Source: Haliea sp.
GTDB taxonomy: Bacteria; Pseudomonadota; Gammaproteobacteria; Pseudomonadales; Halieaceae
Length of the DNA stretch: 64,000 nt
Direction of reading: 5' to 3'
NCBI GenBank assembly: GCA_016704305.1
Contig: JADJAL010000020.1
Location: 1 to 64,000 of the forward strand
Shown: piece by piece, positions 27,790 to 36,625 of the stretch
How positions within the stretch are numbered: the first letter of the stretch is position 1
Layout: each line of letters starts with the position of its first letter
Translations under genes and position numbers: made by a program
The notes under the pieces: generated by a model
Seen by the model: the letters and a program-made list of their open reading frames with translations, nothing else
Database searches by the model: none
What the model was told of the DNA's origin: nothing

Positions 27790-29358
27790 CTAGTCCTTCT
27801 TCTCGCTTGGCGACGCCGTGCCTTCGGCCTCAGCAGCCTTGCGGTACTCATCCACCAGGTGGCGCTTGTAGAGCTTGCCGTTGTCCATGCGCGGCAGCTT
27901 GGGATGAAAATCCAATGAACGCGGCATCTTGATATTGGAAATACGCTCGCGCAGCCACTCCATGATCTCGATCGCCGTCTCGTCGGTGGCGTCGGCCCAG
28001 TTCATCGGTTCGATCACGGCCTTCACCTCCTCGCCAAACTCCGCGTTCGGAATGCCGAATACCGCCACGTCCGCCACCTTGTCATGGCTGGCCAGCAGGT
28101 TCTCCACTTCCTGCGGATAGATGTTCACGCCGCCGCTGATGATCATGAAGTTCTTGCGGTCGGTGAGGTAGAGAAAACCGTCCTTGTCCACATAACCGAC
28201 ATCGCCGGTGGTGGCCCAGCCCTTGTCGTTGTAGGCTTCGGCCGTCTTCTTGGGTTCATTGTGGTAGTGAAACTTGGCCTGGCCACCGCCGAAATACACG
28301 GTGCCTGTCTCGCCCGTTGGGACTTCATTGCCGTCGTCGTCGAGGATGTGCAGTTCTCCAATCAGCGCCGGGCCGACCGACCCCTTGTGCGTCAGCCAGT
28401 TCTTCGAATCGATGATGGTGACACCCGCGCCCTCGCTGGCCGCGTAATACTCCACGATGATCTCGCCCCACCATGCGATCATTTTCTCCTTGACGTCGAT
28501 CGGGCATGGCGCGGCCGCATGAATCGCAAACTGCATCGAACTCACGTCATACGCGTCGCGCACCGCCTGCGGCAGCTTGAGCATGCGCGTGAACATGATC
28601 GGCACCCACTGGCTGTGCGTGACGCGGTGCTCCTCGATCAGTTTGAGCGCCAGTTCGGGCTCGAACTTCTCCATGATGACGCAGGTGCCGCCGTAGTAGG
28701 TCGCCATCATGGTCCAGTGCAGTGGCGCCGCGTGGTACAGCGGCGCCGGAGACAGATAGACCGTCTCCTCACCGAAGCCGAACGCGGCGCCAAAGGCAGA
28801 GGCAAAGGGCGGCGCATTGACGTCGCGGGAGTACTCCGTGGCAAACACGCCTTTCGGCTGGCCCGTGGTGCCGGACGAATACAGCATCGGCACACCGTTA
28901 CTCTCATCGGCAATAGGAGTGGCGGGCTGGAAATCCACGGCCTCCTCCCACGGCTCGTAACCTTCAATGATGCCGCCGACCATGTAGAAGTGATTCACGC
29001 CGACGGCCTCGTCGCGTACCTGGCGGGCCACCTCCAGCAGCGCATACGAGCCGATGAACAGTTTGGCGCCGCAGTTCTGCAGGATGTACGCCGTCTCGCT
29101 TTTTTTCAAATGTGTGCTGATGGGCGTGAAGATCAGCCCGCTGCGCTGCGCCGACCACACGATCTCGATGAACTGGTGGCAGTTCTCGACCATCATGCCG
29201 ATGTGGTCACCGGCTTTCAGGCCCAGCGAACGAAACAGCTGCGCGCCCTTGTTGGAGCGGCGATCCAGTTGCCCGAAAGTGACCATCTCGCCCGAGGCGC
29301 CCATGATGATGGCGGGTTTGTGCGGATAAGTCTGCGCGGTAATGCTGGGATGGGGCAT
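27790..29358 (-). CDS. Acyl-CoA synthetase (AMP-binding, fadD-like)
   Basis: ANL-superfamily ligase of 522 residues starting at Met 29358 (MPHPSITAQTYPHKPAIIMG), with AGAGGAAT upstream. Core motifs are MLYSSGTTGQPKGVFA (phosphate loop), EYYAASEGAGVTIID, WATTGDVGYVDKDGFLYLTD and the hinge RKNFMIISGGVNIYPQEVEN. C-terminal SSA-like lysine region NIKMPRSLDFHPKLPRMDNG is complete, including the PRMDNGKL catalytic lysine. It forms acyl-CoA from acid, ATP and CoA in two steps. It sits just downstream of tesB on the same strand. The acid is not identifiable. Confidence 0.9.
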   Translation of the reverse strand: MPHPSITAQTYPHKPAIIMGASGEMVTFGQLDRRSNKGAQLFRSLGLKAGDHIGMMVENCHQFIEIVWSAQRSGLIFTPISTHLKKSETAYILQNCGAKLFIGSYALLEVARQVRDEAVGVNHFYMVGGIIEGYEPWEEAVDFQPATPIADESNGVPMLYSSGTTGQPKGVFATEYSRDVNAPPFASAFGAAFGFGEETVYLSPAPLYHAAPLHWTMMATYYGGTCVIMEKFEPELALKLIEEHRVTHSQWVPIMFTRMLKLPQAVRDAYDVSSMQFAIHAAAPCPIDVKEKMIAWWGEIIVEYYAASEGAGVTIIDSKNWLTHKGSVGPALIGELHILDDDGNEVPTGETGTVYFGGGQAKFHYHNEPKKTAEAYNDKGWATTGDVGYVDKDGFLYLTDRKNFMIISGGVNIYPQEVENLLASHDKVADVAVFGIPNAEFGEEVKAVIEPMNWADATDETAIEIMEWLRERISNIKMPRSLDFHPKLPRMDNGKLYKRHLVDEYRKAAEAEGTASPSEKKD

Positions 29359-29445
29359 GGGTATTCCTCTTATCGAATGTACTCTGCGGGTGCGCGGTTG
29401 CGTCACCTTACACTATAGGATTTACACACGGAAAGTGACAGCGCC

Positions 29446-30285
29446 TCAGCGAAAACGCATCACTCCCTGCTGCATCGTGGTGGCCACGAGACGCCCCTGC
29501 CGGGTGTAAAAATTGCCCCGCGCCAGGCCGCGACCACCGCCGATGCGCTCCGCTTCCACCGTGTGCAACAACCAGTCATCGGCGCGAAACTCCTCGTGGA
29601 ACCACAGCGCGTGATCCAGGCTGGCGACCTGGAAATTGCCGCTGGCAAAGTGGCGTCCGTGGGCGATCAGGCAGACATCGATCAGGAAGGCATCCGACAT
29701 ATAGGCCAGCAGCGACTGGTGCAAACCCAGGCCACCAGGCACCGGGCCGGTCGTTTTCATCCACGCCTGCAGCACCGGCTCGCGCGGCACCGGATTTTCC
29801 CAGTCCACCGGCTCCACCACGCGGATGTCCAGGTCCTCGCCGGTGGTAATCATAAAACTCTCGTCGAGCTTGCCGGCCTCCAGGCTGAGCTGGCGTTCAC
29901 TGGGCAGCGACTCCGGCGGCGGCACCTGCGGCATGTCAGGCTGGTAATCATCGCCGATAGAGGGCATCTGGAACGACAGGGAACTGACAAGGATCGGCTT
30001 GCCATCTTGCAACGCGACGACCCTGCGCGAACTAAAGCTGAGGCCATCCCGCGCCCGCTCTACCTCAAGCACGATTTCTTTCGCGGGATCTCCCGGGCGC
30101 AGGAAGTACGCTTGTTGCGAATGCAGCACACGCTCAGCGTCCACTGTCGCCACCGCCGCGCTGACGCACTGCGCCAGCACCTGGCCGCCGTACACCCGGA
30201 ACGCCGCAGGGTGCATGTTGCCGGCGATAAATCGATCCGTACCCGCCGGTTGCGGATTTAACACCTGTAGCAGTTGGTCGAGCAT
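29446..30285 (-). CDS. tesB: Acyl-CoA thioesterase II (TesB family)
   Basis: Double-hotdog thioesterase of 279 residues taken from Met 30285 (MLDQLLQVLNPQPAGTDRFI). Family elements are VYGGQVLAQCVSAAVATV, QAYFLRPGDPAKEIVLEVER, FSSRRVVALQDGKPI and the C-terminal ASLDHALWFHEEFRADDWLL with GRGLARGNFYTRQGRLVATT. The aspartate of LDHALWF fits the catalytic triad of TesB. It hydrolyses acyl-CoA to free acid and CoA. The downstream acyl-CoA synthetase catalyses the reverse, so the pair may balance acyl-CoA pools. The open frame upstream to 30450 lacks family similarity. Confidence 0.92.
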   Translation of the reverse strand: MLDQLLQVLNPQPAGTDRFIAGNMHPAAFRVYGGQVLAQCVSAAVATVDAERVLHSQQAYFLRPGDPAKEIVLEVERARDGLSFSSRRVVALQDGKPILVSSLSFQMPSIGDDYQPDMPQVPPPESLPSERQLSLEAGKLDESFMITTGEDLDIRVVEPVDWENPVPREPVLQAWMKTTGPVPGGLGLHQSLLAYMSDAFLIDVCLIAHGRHFASGNFQVASLDHALWFHEEFRADDWLLHTVEAERIGGGRGLARGNFYTRQGRLVATTMQQGVMRFR

Positions 30286-30597
30286 GGGGGTCACGTTGTC
30301 GTTCGCGGAGCCGACATTATCCAGATTTGTGCGGCCATGCCAAACGCTGTTTGCATAGTCGCGGTAGGGGGTGGCGGCCGGGGAGAGACAGCAGCGTGGG
30401 GACCGCCAACCCCAGTGCGGCGGGACGTCCTGTCGCCGCGCCCCAACCACTGCGGCGCTTCACCATAGCTAATAGCCCCATTTGCAAACTGCAACGCAGT
30501 ACCCAGACGCTCTTCGTGCATCGCCAACGCAATATTTGATACCCTGCTGACGAACACATCTCGCAAACGTCACTCCACCATTTGAGAAGGAGACGCC
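30286..30597. promoter_or_regulatory. Divergent intergenic region before the D-amino-acid operon
   Basis: This 312-base gap separates the divergent tesB gene and the eight-gene plus-strand operon, so both promoters should lie here. GAGAAGGAGACGCC at about 30583-30597 is a strong ribosome site for the DUF1445 gene. Purine-rich and GC-rich stretches fill the centre. I saw no clear operator palindrome, no riboswitch and no small gene. Confidence 0.4.
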
Positions 30598-31380
30598 ATG
30601 AGCAGCACATTATCCCCGGCCGAACTGCGTCGCAGGATACGTGCCGGTGAACATACCGGGAACACCTCGGGCTCCGCACCGGGCTTTGTGCAATGCAACA
30701 TTGTCATCCTCCCGGCCAGCCACGCGCATGATTTCCTGCGCTTTTGCCAACTCAACCCCAAGCCCTGCCCGCTGGTTGCCGTCGGCGAACCCGGCGACGC
30801 ATCGCTGCCCGCGCTGGGCGACATAGATATACGCACCGACGTACCCGCGTATCGCGTGTTCCGGGGCGGCGAATTGAGCGAGGAAGTAAACGATATCACC
30901 GCGCTGTGGCAGGACGACTTCGTCACTTTCGCCCTCGGCTGCTCGTTTTCGTTCGAAGAGGCGCTGTTGGCCGATGGCCTGGAGGTGCGCAACATCTCGC
31001 AGGGCGTGAATGTGCCGATGTACCGCACGAACATCGACTGCATCGGCAGCGGGCCGTTCACCGGCAAGATGGTGGTCAGCATGCGTCCCTATCGCGCGGC
31101 GGATGCGATACGCGCGATACAGATCTGCTCGCGCTTTCCCGCCGTGCACGGCGCGCCCATCCATCTCGGTGACCCACAGTTGATCGGCATCGATGATCTG
31201 TCACACCCGGACTTTGGCGACGCCGTGCGCATCGATGCGGGCGAGCTGCCGGTATTCTGGGCCTGCGGGGTGACGCCACAGGTCGCGCTGCAGGCGGCGA
31301 AGCTGCCGCTCGCGATCACCCACAGTCCCGGGTGTATGCTGGTGACCGACAAACGCAACAGCCAGTTGGCCGTGTTGTAA
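30598..31380 (+). CDS. DUF1445 / UPF0317 protein, D-glutamate cyclase half
   Basis: Protein of 260 residues, the full length of the UPF0317/DUF1445 family. Recognisable segments are LRRRIRAGEHTGNTSGSAPG, FVQCNIVILP, FLRFCQLNPKPCPLV, DIRTDVPAYRVF, FVTFALGCSFSFEEALL and VNVPMYRTNI, then MVVSMRPYRAADAI. In human DGLUCY this domain is fused N-terminally to a DUF4392 domain and the enzyme turns D-glutamate into 5-oxo-D-proline. Here the DUF4392 half is a separate gene four positions downstream, with 5-oxoprolinase genes between. It heads the operon. Family is firm; the D-glutamate role is from family knowledge plus context. Confidence 0.88.
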   Translation: MSSTLSPAELRRRIRAGEHTGNTSGSAPGFVQCNIVILPASHAHDFLRFCQLNPKPCPLVAVGEPGDASLPALGDIDIRTDVPAYRVFRGGELSEEVNDITALWQDDFVTFALGCSFSFEEALLADGLEVRNISQGVNVPMYRTNIDCIGSGPFTGKMVVSMRPYRAADAIRAIQICSRFPAVHGAPIHLGDPQLIGIDDLSHPDFGDAVRIDAGELPVFWACGVTPQVALQAAKLPLAITHSPGCMLVTDKRNSQLAVL

Positions 31381-31411
31381 ACCCGGCCGTTCGGACAACA
31401 GGACAAGCACG

Positions 31412-32152
31412 ATGCTACTCAATTGCGATCTGGGCGAAAGCTATGGCAGCTGGACGATGGGGCACGACGCCAGCGTCATGCCGCATATCGACCAGGCCAG
31501 CATCGCCTGCGGCTTTCACGCCGGCGACCCGCTGACCATGCGCCGCACGCTGGCGCTGGCCGGTGAACACGGCGTGGCCATCGGCGCCCACCCAGCCTAT
31601 CCCGATCTCGTTGGCTTTGGCCGGCGCAGCATGGCGCTGGGCAGCGAAGAACTGATTGCCACCCTGCACTACCAGATCGCCGCGCTGGACGGCATGGCGC
31701 GCAGCCAGGGACTGACGCTGAGCTACGTCAAACCGCACGGTGCGCTGTACCACGACATGATGGGCAGCACAGCCGTGCGCGCCGCCGTGCTGCAGGCCGT
31801 GGCCAGCTATGCCAGCGGCGGGCAGCCGCTGGCGTTAATGCTGCAGGCCACCGCACACGCCGCGGAGCATAGGGCGCAAGCACAGGCTGCCGCAGTACCG
31901 CTGTTGTTTGAAGCGTTTGCGGACCGCTGCTACGCGGACGACGGCAGCCTGTTGCCGCGCAGTCGACCCGGCGCGGTCCACGCGCGCGAGCGCATGCTGG
32001 CGCAGGTGGCGCAATTGCAGCGGGACGGCGCGGTGACGACACACGGCGGCAATGTCCTGCCATTGCACTTCGATACAGTCTGCGTGCATGGCGACAACCC
32101 GGAAGGCGTCGCCGCCATCGCCGCGATTCGCGCGCTGCTGCAGGGCGGCTGA
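31412..32152 (+). CDS. pxpA: 5-oxoprolinase subunit A (LamB/YcsF family)
   Basis: Protein of 246 residues with the LamB/YcsF signature: NCDLGESYGSW, MPHIDQASIACGFHAGDPLT, IGAHPAYPDLVGFGRRSM, LSYVKPHGALYHDMM, FEAFADRCYADDGSLLPRS and VCVHGDNPEG. With PxpB and PxpC it hydrolyses 5-oxoproline to glutamate using ATP, the prokaryotic solution to pyroglutamate damage. It abuts pxpB with no spacing. Order A-B-C and lengths are standard. Confidence 0.95.
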   Translation: MLLNCDLGESYGSWTMGHDASVMPHIDQASIACGFHAGDPLTMRRTLALAGEHGVAIGAHPAYPDLVGFGRRSMALGSEELIATLHYQIAALDGMARSQGLTLSYVKPHGALYHDMMGSTAVRAAVLQAVASYASGGQPLALMLQATAHAAEHRAQAQAAAVPLLFEAFADRCYADDGSLLPRSRPGAVHARERMLAQVAQLQRDGAVTTHGGNVLPLHFDTVCVHGDNPEGVAAIAAIRALLQGG

Positions 32153-32839
32153 ATGACGGTGAAGCTGCACACGGTGGGCGAGGACGCGCTGATGCTGTAT
32201 CTCGGCGCTAGCGCCGATGAACAGACGCTGGCCAGGGTGCAGGCCGCAGCCGCCGCCATCGAACACGCATTGGGCAGCGAACTCATCGATCTGGTGCCCT
32301 CCTACGCGTCGGTGCCGATCCTGTACGATCCGCTGCGCTCGGAGCGGCTGCAGATCTCGCGCCGCGTGCGCGCTGCCGTGGACGCATTGCAAGTGCAGCA
32401 CGCCGCGACCGCGCGCAGCGTGGTATTGCCCGTGTACTACGCCGCTGAATCCGGTGCCGACCTCGAGTCGCTGGCGACGCGCGCCGGCCTCTCGAGCGAT
32501 GAACTGATTGCACTGCACACCGCCCCCGCATACCGCGTCTACGCCATCGGCTTCGCGCCCGGCTTTGCCTACCTCGGCGAGGTCGATGAACGCATCGCCG
32601 CGCCGCGCCTGGCTACGCCCAGGGCCGCCGTGCCGCGCGGTTCGGTCGCGATCGCTGATCGCCAGACGGCGGTCTATCCCGCAGAGTCTCCCGGTGGCTG
32701 GAACCTGATCGGCCGCTGCCCCATCCCGATGTTCGATCCCGCTGCACAACCGTGCATGCCGGTCGCGGTCGGCGACAGCGTGCGCTTTGAGGCCATCGAC
32801 CGCGAGCGCTACCTGGCACTCGGCGGAGAACTGTCGTGA
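32153..32839 (+). CDS. pxpB: 5-oxoprolinase subunit B (KipI/AHS1 family)
   Basis: Protein of 228 residues of the KipI or AHS1 family. It opens with VGEDALMLYLG and contains VPSYASVPILYDP, LPVYYAAESGADLE, YRVYAIGFAPGFAYLGEVDE, and the conserved tail PAESPGGWNLIGRCPIPMFD. It partners PxpC in the ATP-dependent opening of the oxoproline ring. Its start codon follows directly on the pxpA stop and its end overlaps pxpC by four bases (GTGA), so A, B and C are made together. Confidence 0.95.
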   Translation: MTVKLHTVGEDALMLYLGASADEQTLARVQAAAAAIEHALGSELIDLVPSYASVPILYDPLRSERLQISRRVRAAVDALQVQHAATARSVVLPVYYAAESGADLESLATRAGLSSDELIALHTAPAYRVYAIGFAPGFAYLGEVDERIAAPRLATPRAAVPRGSVAIADRQTAVYPAESPGGWNLIGRCPIPMFDPAAQPCMPVAVGDSVRFEAIDRERYLALGGELS

Positions 32840-33774
32840 ACATGGCAGTGGTGCAAGCCGGCATGCTCAGCCTGCTGCAGGACAGCGGGCGGCGCGGACA
32901 GCATCGCCTCGGGCTGACCACCGGCGGCCCGCTGGACGGCGAGGCGTTCCACTACTGCAACGCCCTGCTGCAAAACCCTGCGGGCAGCACCGCCATCGAG
33001 GTCAGCGTGGGCGGACTGCAATTGTCTGCACAGGTCGACACCTACATCTGCCTCACCGGCGCGGCGATGCCACTTGCGATCAACGGGGAGGAGAAGGCCC
33101 TGTGGGAAGTACACCCGGTGCGCGCGGGCGATACCCTGCAGATTGGCTTTGCCCGCAGCGGCTGTCGCGCCTACCTCGGTGTTGCGGACGGCTTCCAGAT
33201 TACGCCGAGCTTCGGCAGCACCGCCACCGTGGTGCGCGAGCACATCGGCGGCCTGTGCGGCGACCGCCTGCAAATCGGCGACCAACTGCCCTGCCCCGCC
33301 GTCACGACGCGCAAGCGCCTGTACCTGCCGGTACAGGAGCAGCCGCGCTACCAGAACACGCTCACCGTGCGCGTGATACCCGGCTACCAACAGCGGCATT
33401 TCAACCGGATTGAGCAGCGGCGCTTTTTCGGCGGCAGGTTCCGCGTGTCGGAGCGCTGCGATCGCATGGGCTATCGGCTGGAGGGACCCGTCGTCGGCTG
33501 CGACATGGCGGGCATCCTGTCCGAGGGTATCTGTTTCGGGGCGATCCAGGTTCCGCCGGATGGCCAGCCGATCGTGTTGCTCAATGATCGCCAGACCATC
33601 GGCGGCTACCCGAAGATCGGTGCCGCGCTGTCGCTGGACGCCGCGCGCCTCAGTCAACTGACGACGGGCGCCAGCGTGTATTTCGCGCCGATAACGGTGC
33701 GCACGGCGCATCGCGCACTCGATCTGGCCCAGCGCTTTTGGCGCCAGCGGCCGCTCCGGGAGCGCCAGCCATGA
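32836..33774 (+). CDS. pxpC: 5-oxoprolinase subunit C (AHS2 family)
   Basis: Protein of 312 residues of the biotin-dependent carboxyltransferase-like AHS2 family, with VVQAGMLSLLQDSGRRGQHR, LTTGGPLDGEAFHYCNALLQ, and a C-terminal block ISEGI-like (LSEGICFGAIQVPPDGQPIV, LLNDRQTIGGYPKI). It starts with GTG overlapping the pxpB stop. The end overlaps the next gene as ATGA. It completes the PxpABC complex. The surrounding DUF1445 and DUF4392 genes could feed it with 5-oxo-D-proline, although the characterised complex is known for the L-form. Confidence 0.95.
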   Translation: MNMAVVQAGMLSLLQDSGRRGQHRLGLTTGGPLDGEAFHYCNALLQNPAGSTAIEVSVGGLQLSAQVDTYICLTGAAMPLAINGEEKALWEVHPVRAGDTLQIGFARSGCRAYLGVADGFQITPSFGSTATVVREHIGGLCGDRLQIGDQLPCPAVTTRKRLYLPVQEQPRYQNTLTVRVIPGYQQRHFNRIEQRRFFGGRFRVSERCDRMGYRLEGPVVGCDMAGILSEGICFGAIQVPPDGQPIVLLNDRQTIGGYPKIGAALSLDAARLSQLTTGASVYFAPITVRTAHRALDLAQRFWRQRPLRERQP

Positions 33775-34625
33775 ACGAACTGGCGCTGAGCACGGCGATC
33801 GAGGCGGCCCTGGTCGCGCGCAATCCGCGCCACATGCAGGTCGCGCGGGCCGCGCTGCTACCCGGCTATTTCCAGCGCGCCGCCAGCCTGCTGCGCGAAC
33901 TGCGCGGCACCGTGATTATCGGCACCGGATTTCCCGTCGCCGGCACGTTCGAGACCGACGGGCCAGTGGGCGCGATGGCGCTCTACCAGGCGCTGGCTAC
34001 ACTGGGCGCGCGGCCCGTGATCGCCTGCGGTGCCCCGCTGTCGCACGCACTCATGCAAGAGTATGACGTGCTGGAATTGCGCGCCGGCTGCCCGGCGTCC
34101 GCGCAGGTCGAGGCGCGCAGGCATCTGCAGGCGCTGCGGCCGCAGGCGATAATCGCCATTGAGAGTCCGGGGCTTACTGCGGATGGTCGTTACTATAATA
34201 TGCGCGGCGACGACATCACCGCCCACTGCCATCTGTTCGACCCTTTCGTCACGCTGGCCGACTGCCCTACTATTGCGATCGGCGACGGCGGCAATGAAAT
34301 CGGCATGGGCAATATCGCCGGTGCGCTCGCAGGCCTCGATATCCGCGCGGCGGTCACCGGCTGCGATGAACTGCTGGTGGCGGATGTGTCCAACTGGGGC
34401 GCGTATGGCCTTATCGCGTTCCTGGCCTACTGGGCAGGGCGCGACCTGCTGGCGAATATATCTCCGCTGGCGCTGCTGCAACATCTGTCTACGCACGGCA
34501 GCGTCGACGGGGTAACGCGGGAGAACACCCTGACCGAGGACGGCCTGCCGGTTGAAGCAGGGATAGGGGTTATTGCGCAACTGCGCGAACTGACAAACTT
34601 TTCCACTGGCAAACTTTTCCACTGA
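33771..34625 (+). CDS. DUF4392 protein, D-glutamate cyclase C-terminal half
   Basis: Protein of 284 residues from ATG 33771, which overlaps the pxpC stop by four bases. Family segments are GTVIIGTGFPVAGTFETDGP, GAMALYQALATLGARPVIAC, IAIESPGLTADGRYYNMRGD, TIAIGDGGNEIGMGNI and VADVSNWGAYGLIAFLAYWA. These match DUF4392, the C-terminal domain of DGLUCY. Its separation from the DUF1445 gene within one operon implies a two-subunit cyclase or two consecutive reactions. The extreme C-terminus (LTNFSTGKLFH) is encoded by 16-base tandem repeats, so the stop was probably created or moved by repeat slippage. Confidence 0.85.
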   Translation: MNELALSTAIEAALVARNPRHMQVARAALLPGYFQRAASLLRELRGTVIIGTGFPVAGTFETDGPVGAMALYQALATLGARPVIACGAPLSHALMQEYDVLELRAGCPASAQVEARRHLQALRPQAIIAIESPGLTADGRYYNMRGDDITAHCHLFDPFVTLADCPTIAIGDGGNEIGMGNIAGALAGLDIRAAVTGCDELLVADVSNWGAYGLIAFLAYWAGRDLLANISPLALLQHLSTHGSVDGVTRENTLTEDGLPVEAGIGVIAQLRELTNFSTGKLFH

Positions 34626-34654
34626 CAAATTTTTCCACTGACAGGGTTTACCGC
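34591..34654. repeat. 16-base tandem repeat, four units
   Basis: Units at 34591-34606 (TGACAAACTTTTCCAC), 34607-34622 (one change), 34623-34638 (one change) and a degenerate 34639-34654, followed by a further TGACAA. The first two units encode the last residues of the DUF4392 protein. The stop TGA is the first three bases of unit three. The fourth unit reaches the leader of the transaminase gene. Confidence 0.9.
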
Positions 34655-34688
34655 TGACAAGCGACTGTAAACGAACAAGGGACGCGCA

Positions 34689-35546
34689 ATGAGCACAGTG
34701 TATCTGAACGGCAACTACCTCCCGATGAGCGAGGCGCGCATCTCCCCGATGGATCGCGGCTTTCTGTTCGGCGACGGCATCTACGAAGTGGTGCCCTCCT
34801 ACGACGGCGCGCTGGTGGGATTTGCGGCGCACCTGTCGCGCATGCAGAACGGGCTCGACGCGATCGAAATACCGCTGCGCATCGATGCGGCGCAATGGCG
34901 TGAGATTGCCGCGCAACTGATCGAACGCAACGGCGGCGGCAACCTGGGGCTCTACTTCCATGTGAGTCGCGGCGCCGATACCAAGCGTCATCACGCCTAC
35001 CCGGCCGGCGTTGCCCCCACGGTGTTCGCCTTTGCCTACGAGATACCACCGGCGCCGGTACCCGACAAGGCGGTGGTGACACCGTATAAAGTAGCCACCG
35101 CCGAGGACCTGCGCTGGCAGCGTTGCAACATCAAATCCACCTCGCTGCTCGGCAATGTCATGCATTACCAGCACGGGCACGTCGGCGGACAGGACGAAAC
35201 CATCCTGTACAACAGCCAGGGCGAACTCACCGAAGCCGCGGCCTGCAACGTGTTCGTGGTGAAGAACGGTGTCGTAGCGACGCCATTGTTGGACGCGCAG
35301 AAGCTGCCCGGCATCACCCGCTACATGCTGCTGGCGATACTGCGCAGCGACGGCAGTATTCCCGTCGAGGAACGCGTGATCACGCTGGACGAACTGCGGG
35401 CTGCGGATGAGGTCTGGCTGACCAGTTCGAGCAAGGACATCGTGCCGGTCATCGCGATCGATGGCCAGCCGGTTGGCGACGGCGCGGTCGGCGATGTCTG
35501 GCTTGCGGCGCAAACGCTCTACAGCGCGCACAAGTTCGAGTTCTGA
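34689..35546 (+). CDS. dat: D-amino-acid transaminase (class IV, PLP)
   Basis: Fold-type IV aminotransferase of 285 residues. The PLP lysine is Lys149 in RCNIKSTSLLGNVM, which matches the DAAT signature. FHVSRGADTKRHHAYP has the arginine-histidine pair (Arg100, His102) used by D-amino-acid transaminases to hold the substrate carboxylate. GELTEAAACNVFVVKNGVV and WLTSSSKDIVPV complete the family motifs. It interconverts D-alanine and 2-oxoglutarate with pyruvate and D-glutamate. It ends TGATG, sharing a base with the alr start, so both are translated together. A branched-chain transaminase is the main alternative but the RxH motif argues against it. Confidence 0.88.
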   Translation: MSTVYLNGNYLPMSEARISPMDRGFLFGDGIYEVVPSYDGALVGFAAHLSRMQNGLDAIEIPLRIDAAQWREIAAQLIERNGGGNLGLYFHVSRGADTKRHHAYPAGVAPTVFAFAYEIPPAPVPDKAVVTPYKVATAEDLRWQRCNIKSTSLLGNVMHYQHGHVGGQDETILYNSQGELTEAAACNVFVVKNGVVATPLLDAQKLPGITRYMLLAILRSDGSIPVEERVITLDELRAADEVWLTSSSKDIVPVIAIDGQPVGDGAVGDVWLAAQTLYSAHKFEF

Positions 35547-36625
35547 TGGCCAGGCCCAACCAGGCGCGGCTGGACCTGCGCGCACTGCGCCACAACGTGG
35601 GCGTGGTCCGCCGCCTGGCGCCGCGCGCGAAAATCATGGCGGTGGTCAAAGCCAACGCCTATGGACACGGCGCGGTGACGATTGCAGGCGCACTGCAATC
35701 CGAGGTCGACGCAGTGGCCGTCGCCTGCATCGAGGAAGCGCTGGAATTGCGTTACGCTGGTATTGCCACGCCCATCCTGCTGCTGGAGGGCGTGTTCGAG
35801 CCGGGGGAACTGCAGCAGGCCGCGCAACTGGACCTGTGGCTCACCATCGACAACGAGCATCAATTGCGCTGGTTGGAAGAGGCGACACTACCTGCGCCCA
35901 TTACCTGCTGGCTCAAGGTGGATACCGGCATGAACCGCCTGGGCGTGACGCCCGGTTCAGCGCCGCTCTTCTTCCAACGCCTGCTGGCAAGCAGCAACGT
36001 CCGCAACGAAATCGTAACCTGCACCCACTTCGCCTCGGCTGATGACGTAATGAACCAGCAGACGGAGCAACAACTGGCGAAGTTCGACGCGCTGCCCTTC
36101 CCCACCCTGCGCAGCGCCGCCAATTCCGCGGGCGTGATCGGGTGGCCACAGGCCCATTACGACTGGGTGCGCCCCGGCTACATGCTGTTCGGCAATTCGC
36201 CCATGCTGGAGCCGCACGTCCACGCGCACGGCCTGCTACCGGTGATGACGCTGGTGTCCGCCGTGATTTCCCTGCGCGACGTGGCGGCGGGCGAGACCGT
36301 GGGCTACGGCGGCACCTGGGTCGCCACGCGTGCCTCGCGCATCGCAACCGTCACCATCGGCTATGGCGACGGTTACCCGCGCCAGGCGCTCAATGACACC
36401 CCGGTGCTCGTCAACGGCCAACGCGCGCGCCTGGCGGGCCGGGTTTCCATGGACATGATCACCGTCGATGTCACCGACCTTGAGCACGTTGAAATCGGCT
36501 CCGAGGTGGTGCTGTGGGGCGAGGGATTGCCGCTGGCGGAGGTCGCCGACAACGCCAACACTATCGGCTACGAACTCACCACACGCATGCCCGCGCGCAC
36601 GCCGAGGATTGTGGTGCATGACTGA
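35546..36625 (+). CDS. alr: Alanine racemase
   Basis: PLP-dependent racemase of 359 residues. Catalytic Lys35 is in AVVKANAYGHG and the catalytic Tyr254 in AAGETVGYGGTW. Other signatures are WLKVDTGMNRLGV, VRPGYMLFGNSP, IGYGDGYPR and GRVSMDMITVDVTD. It converts L- to D-alanine for peptidoglycan, or in this setting supplies D-alanine to the transaminase just upstream. Genomes often hold a second, housekeeping alr near dnaB; this copy looks dedicated to the operon. It overlaps the next gene by eight bases. Confidence 0.94.
   Translation: MARPNQARLDLRALRHNVGVVRRLAPRAKIMAVVKANAYGHGAVTIAGALQSEVDAVAVACIEEALELRYAGIATPILLLEGVFEPGELQQAAQLDLWLTIDNEHQLRWLEEATLPAPITCWLKVDTGMNRLGVTPGSAPLFFQRLLASSNVRNEIVTCTHFASADDVMNQQTEQQLAKFDALPFPTLRSAANSAGVIGWPQAHYDWVRPGYMLFGNSPMLEPHVHAHGLLPVMTLVSAVISLRDVAAGETVGYGGTWVATRASRIATVTIGYGDGYPRQALNDTPVLVNGQRARLAGRVSMDMITVDVTDLEHVEIGSEVVLWGEGLPLAEVADNANTIGYELTTRMPARTPRIVVHD

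Noticed and set aside
30286..30450. N-terminal extension of TesB to 30450
   Set aside because: The added residues show no family similarity, while Met at 30285 gives the standard TesB opening.
34591..34654. Short repeats considered as a CRISPR fragment
   Set aside because: Units are 16 bases and directly adjacent without spacers, and there are no cas genes.
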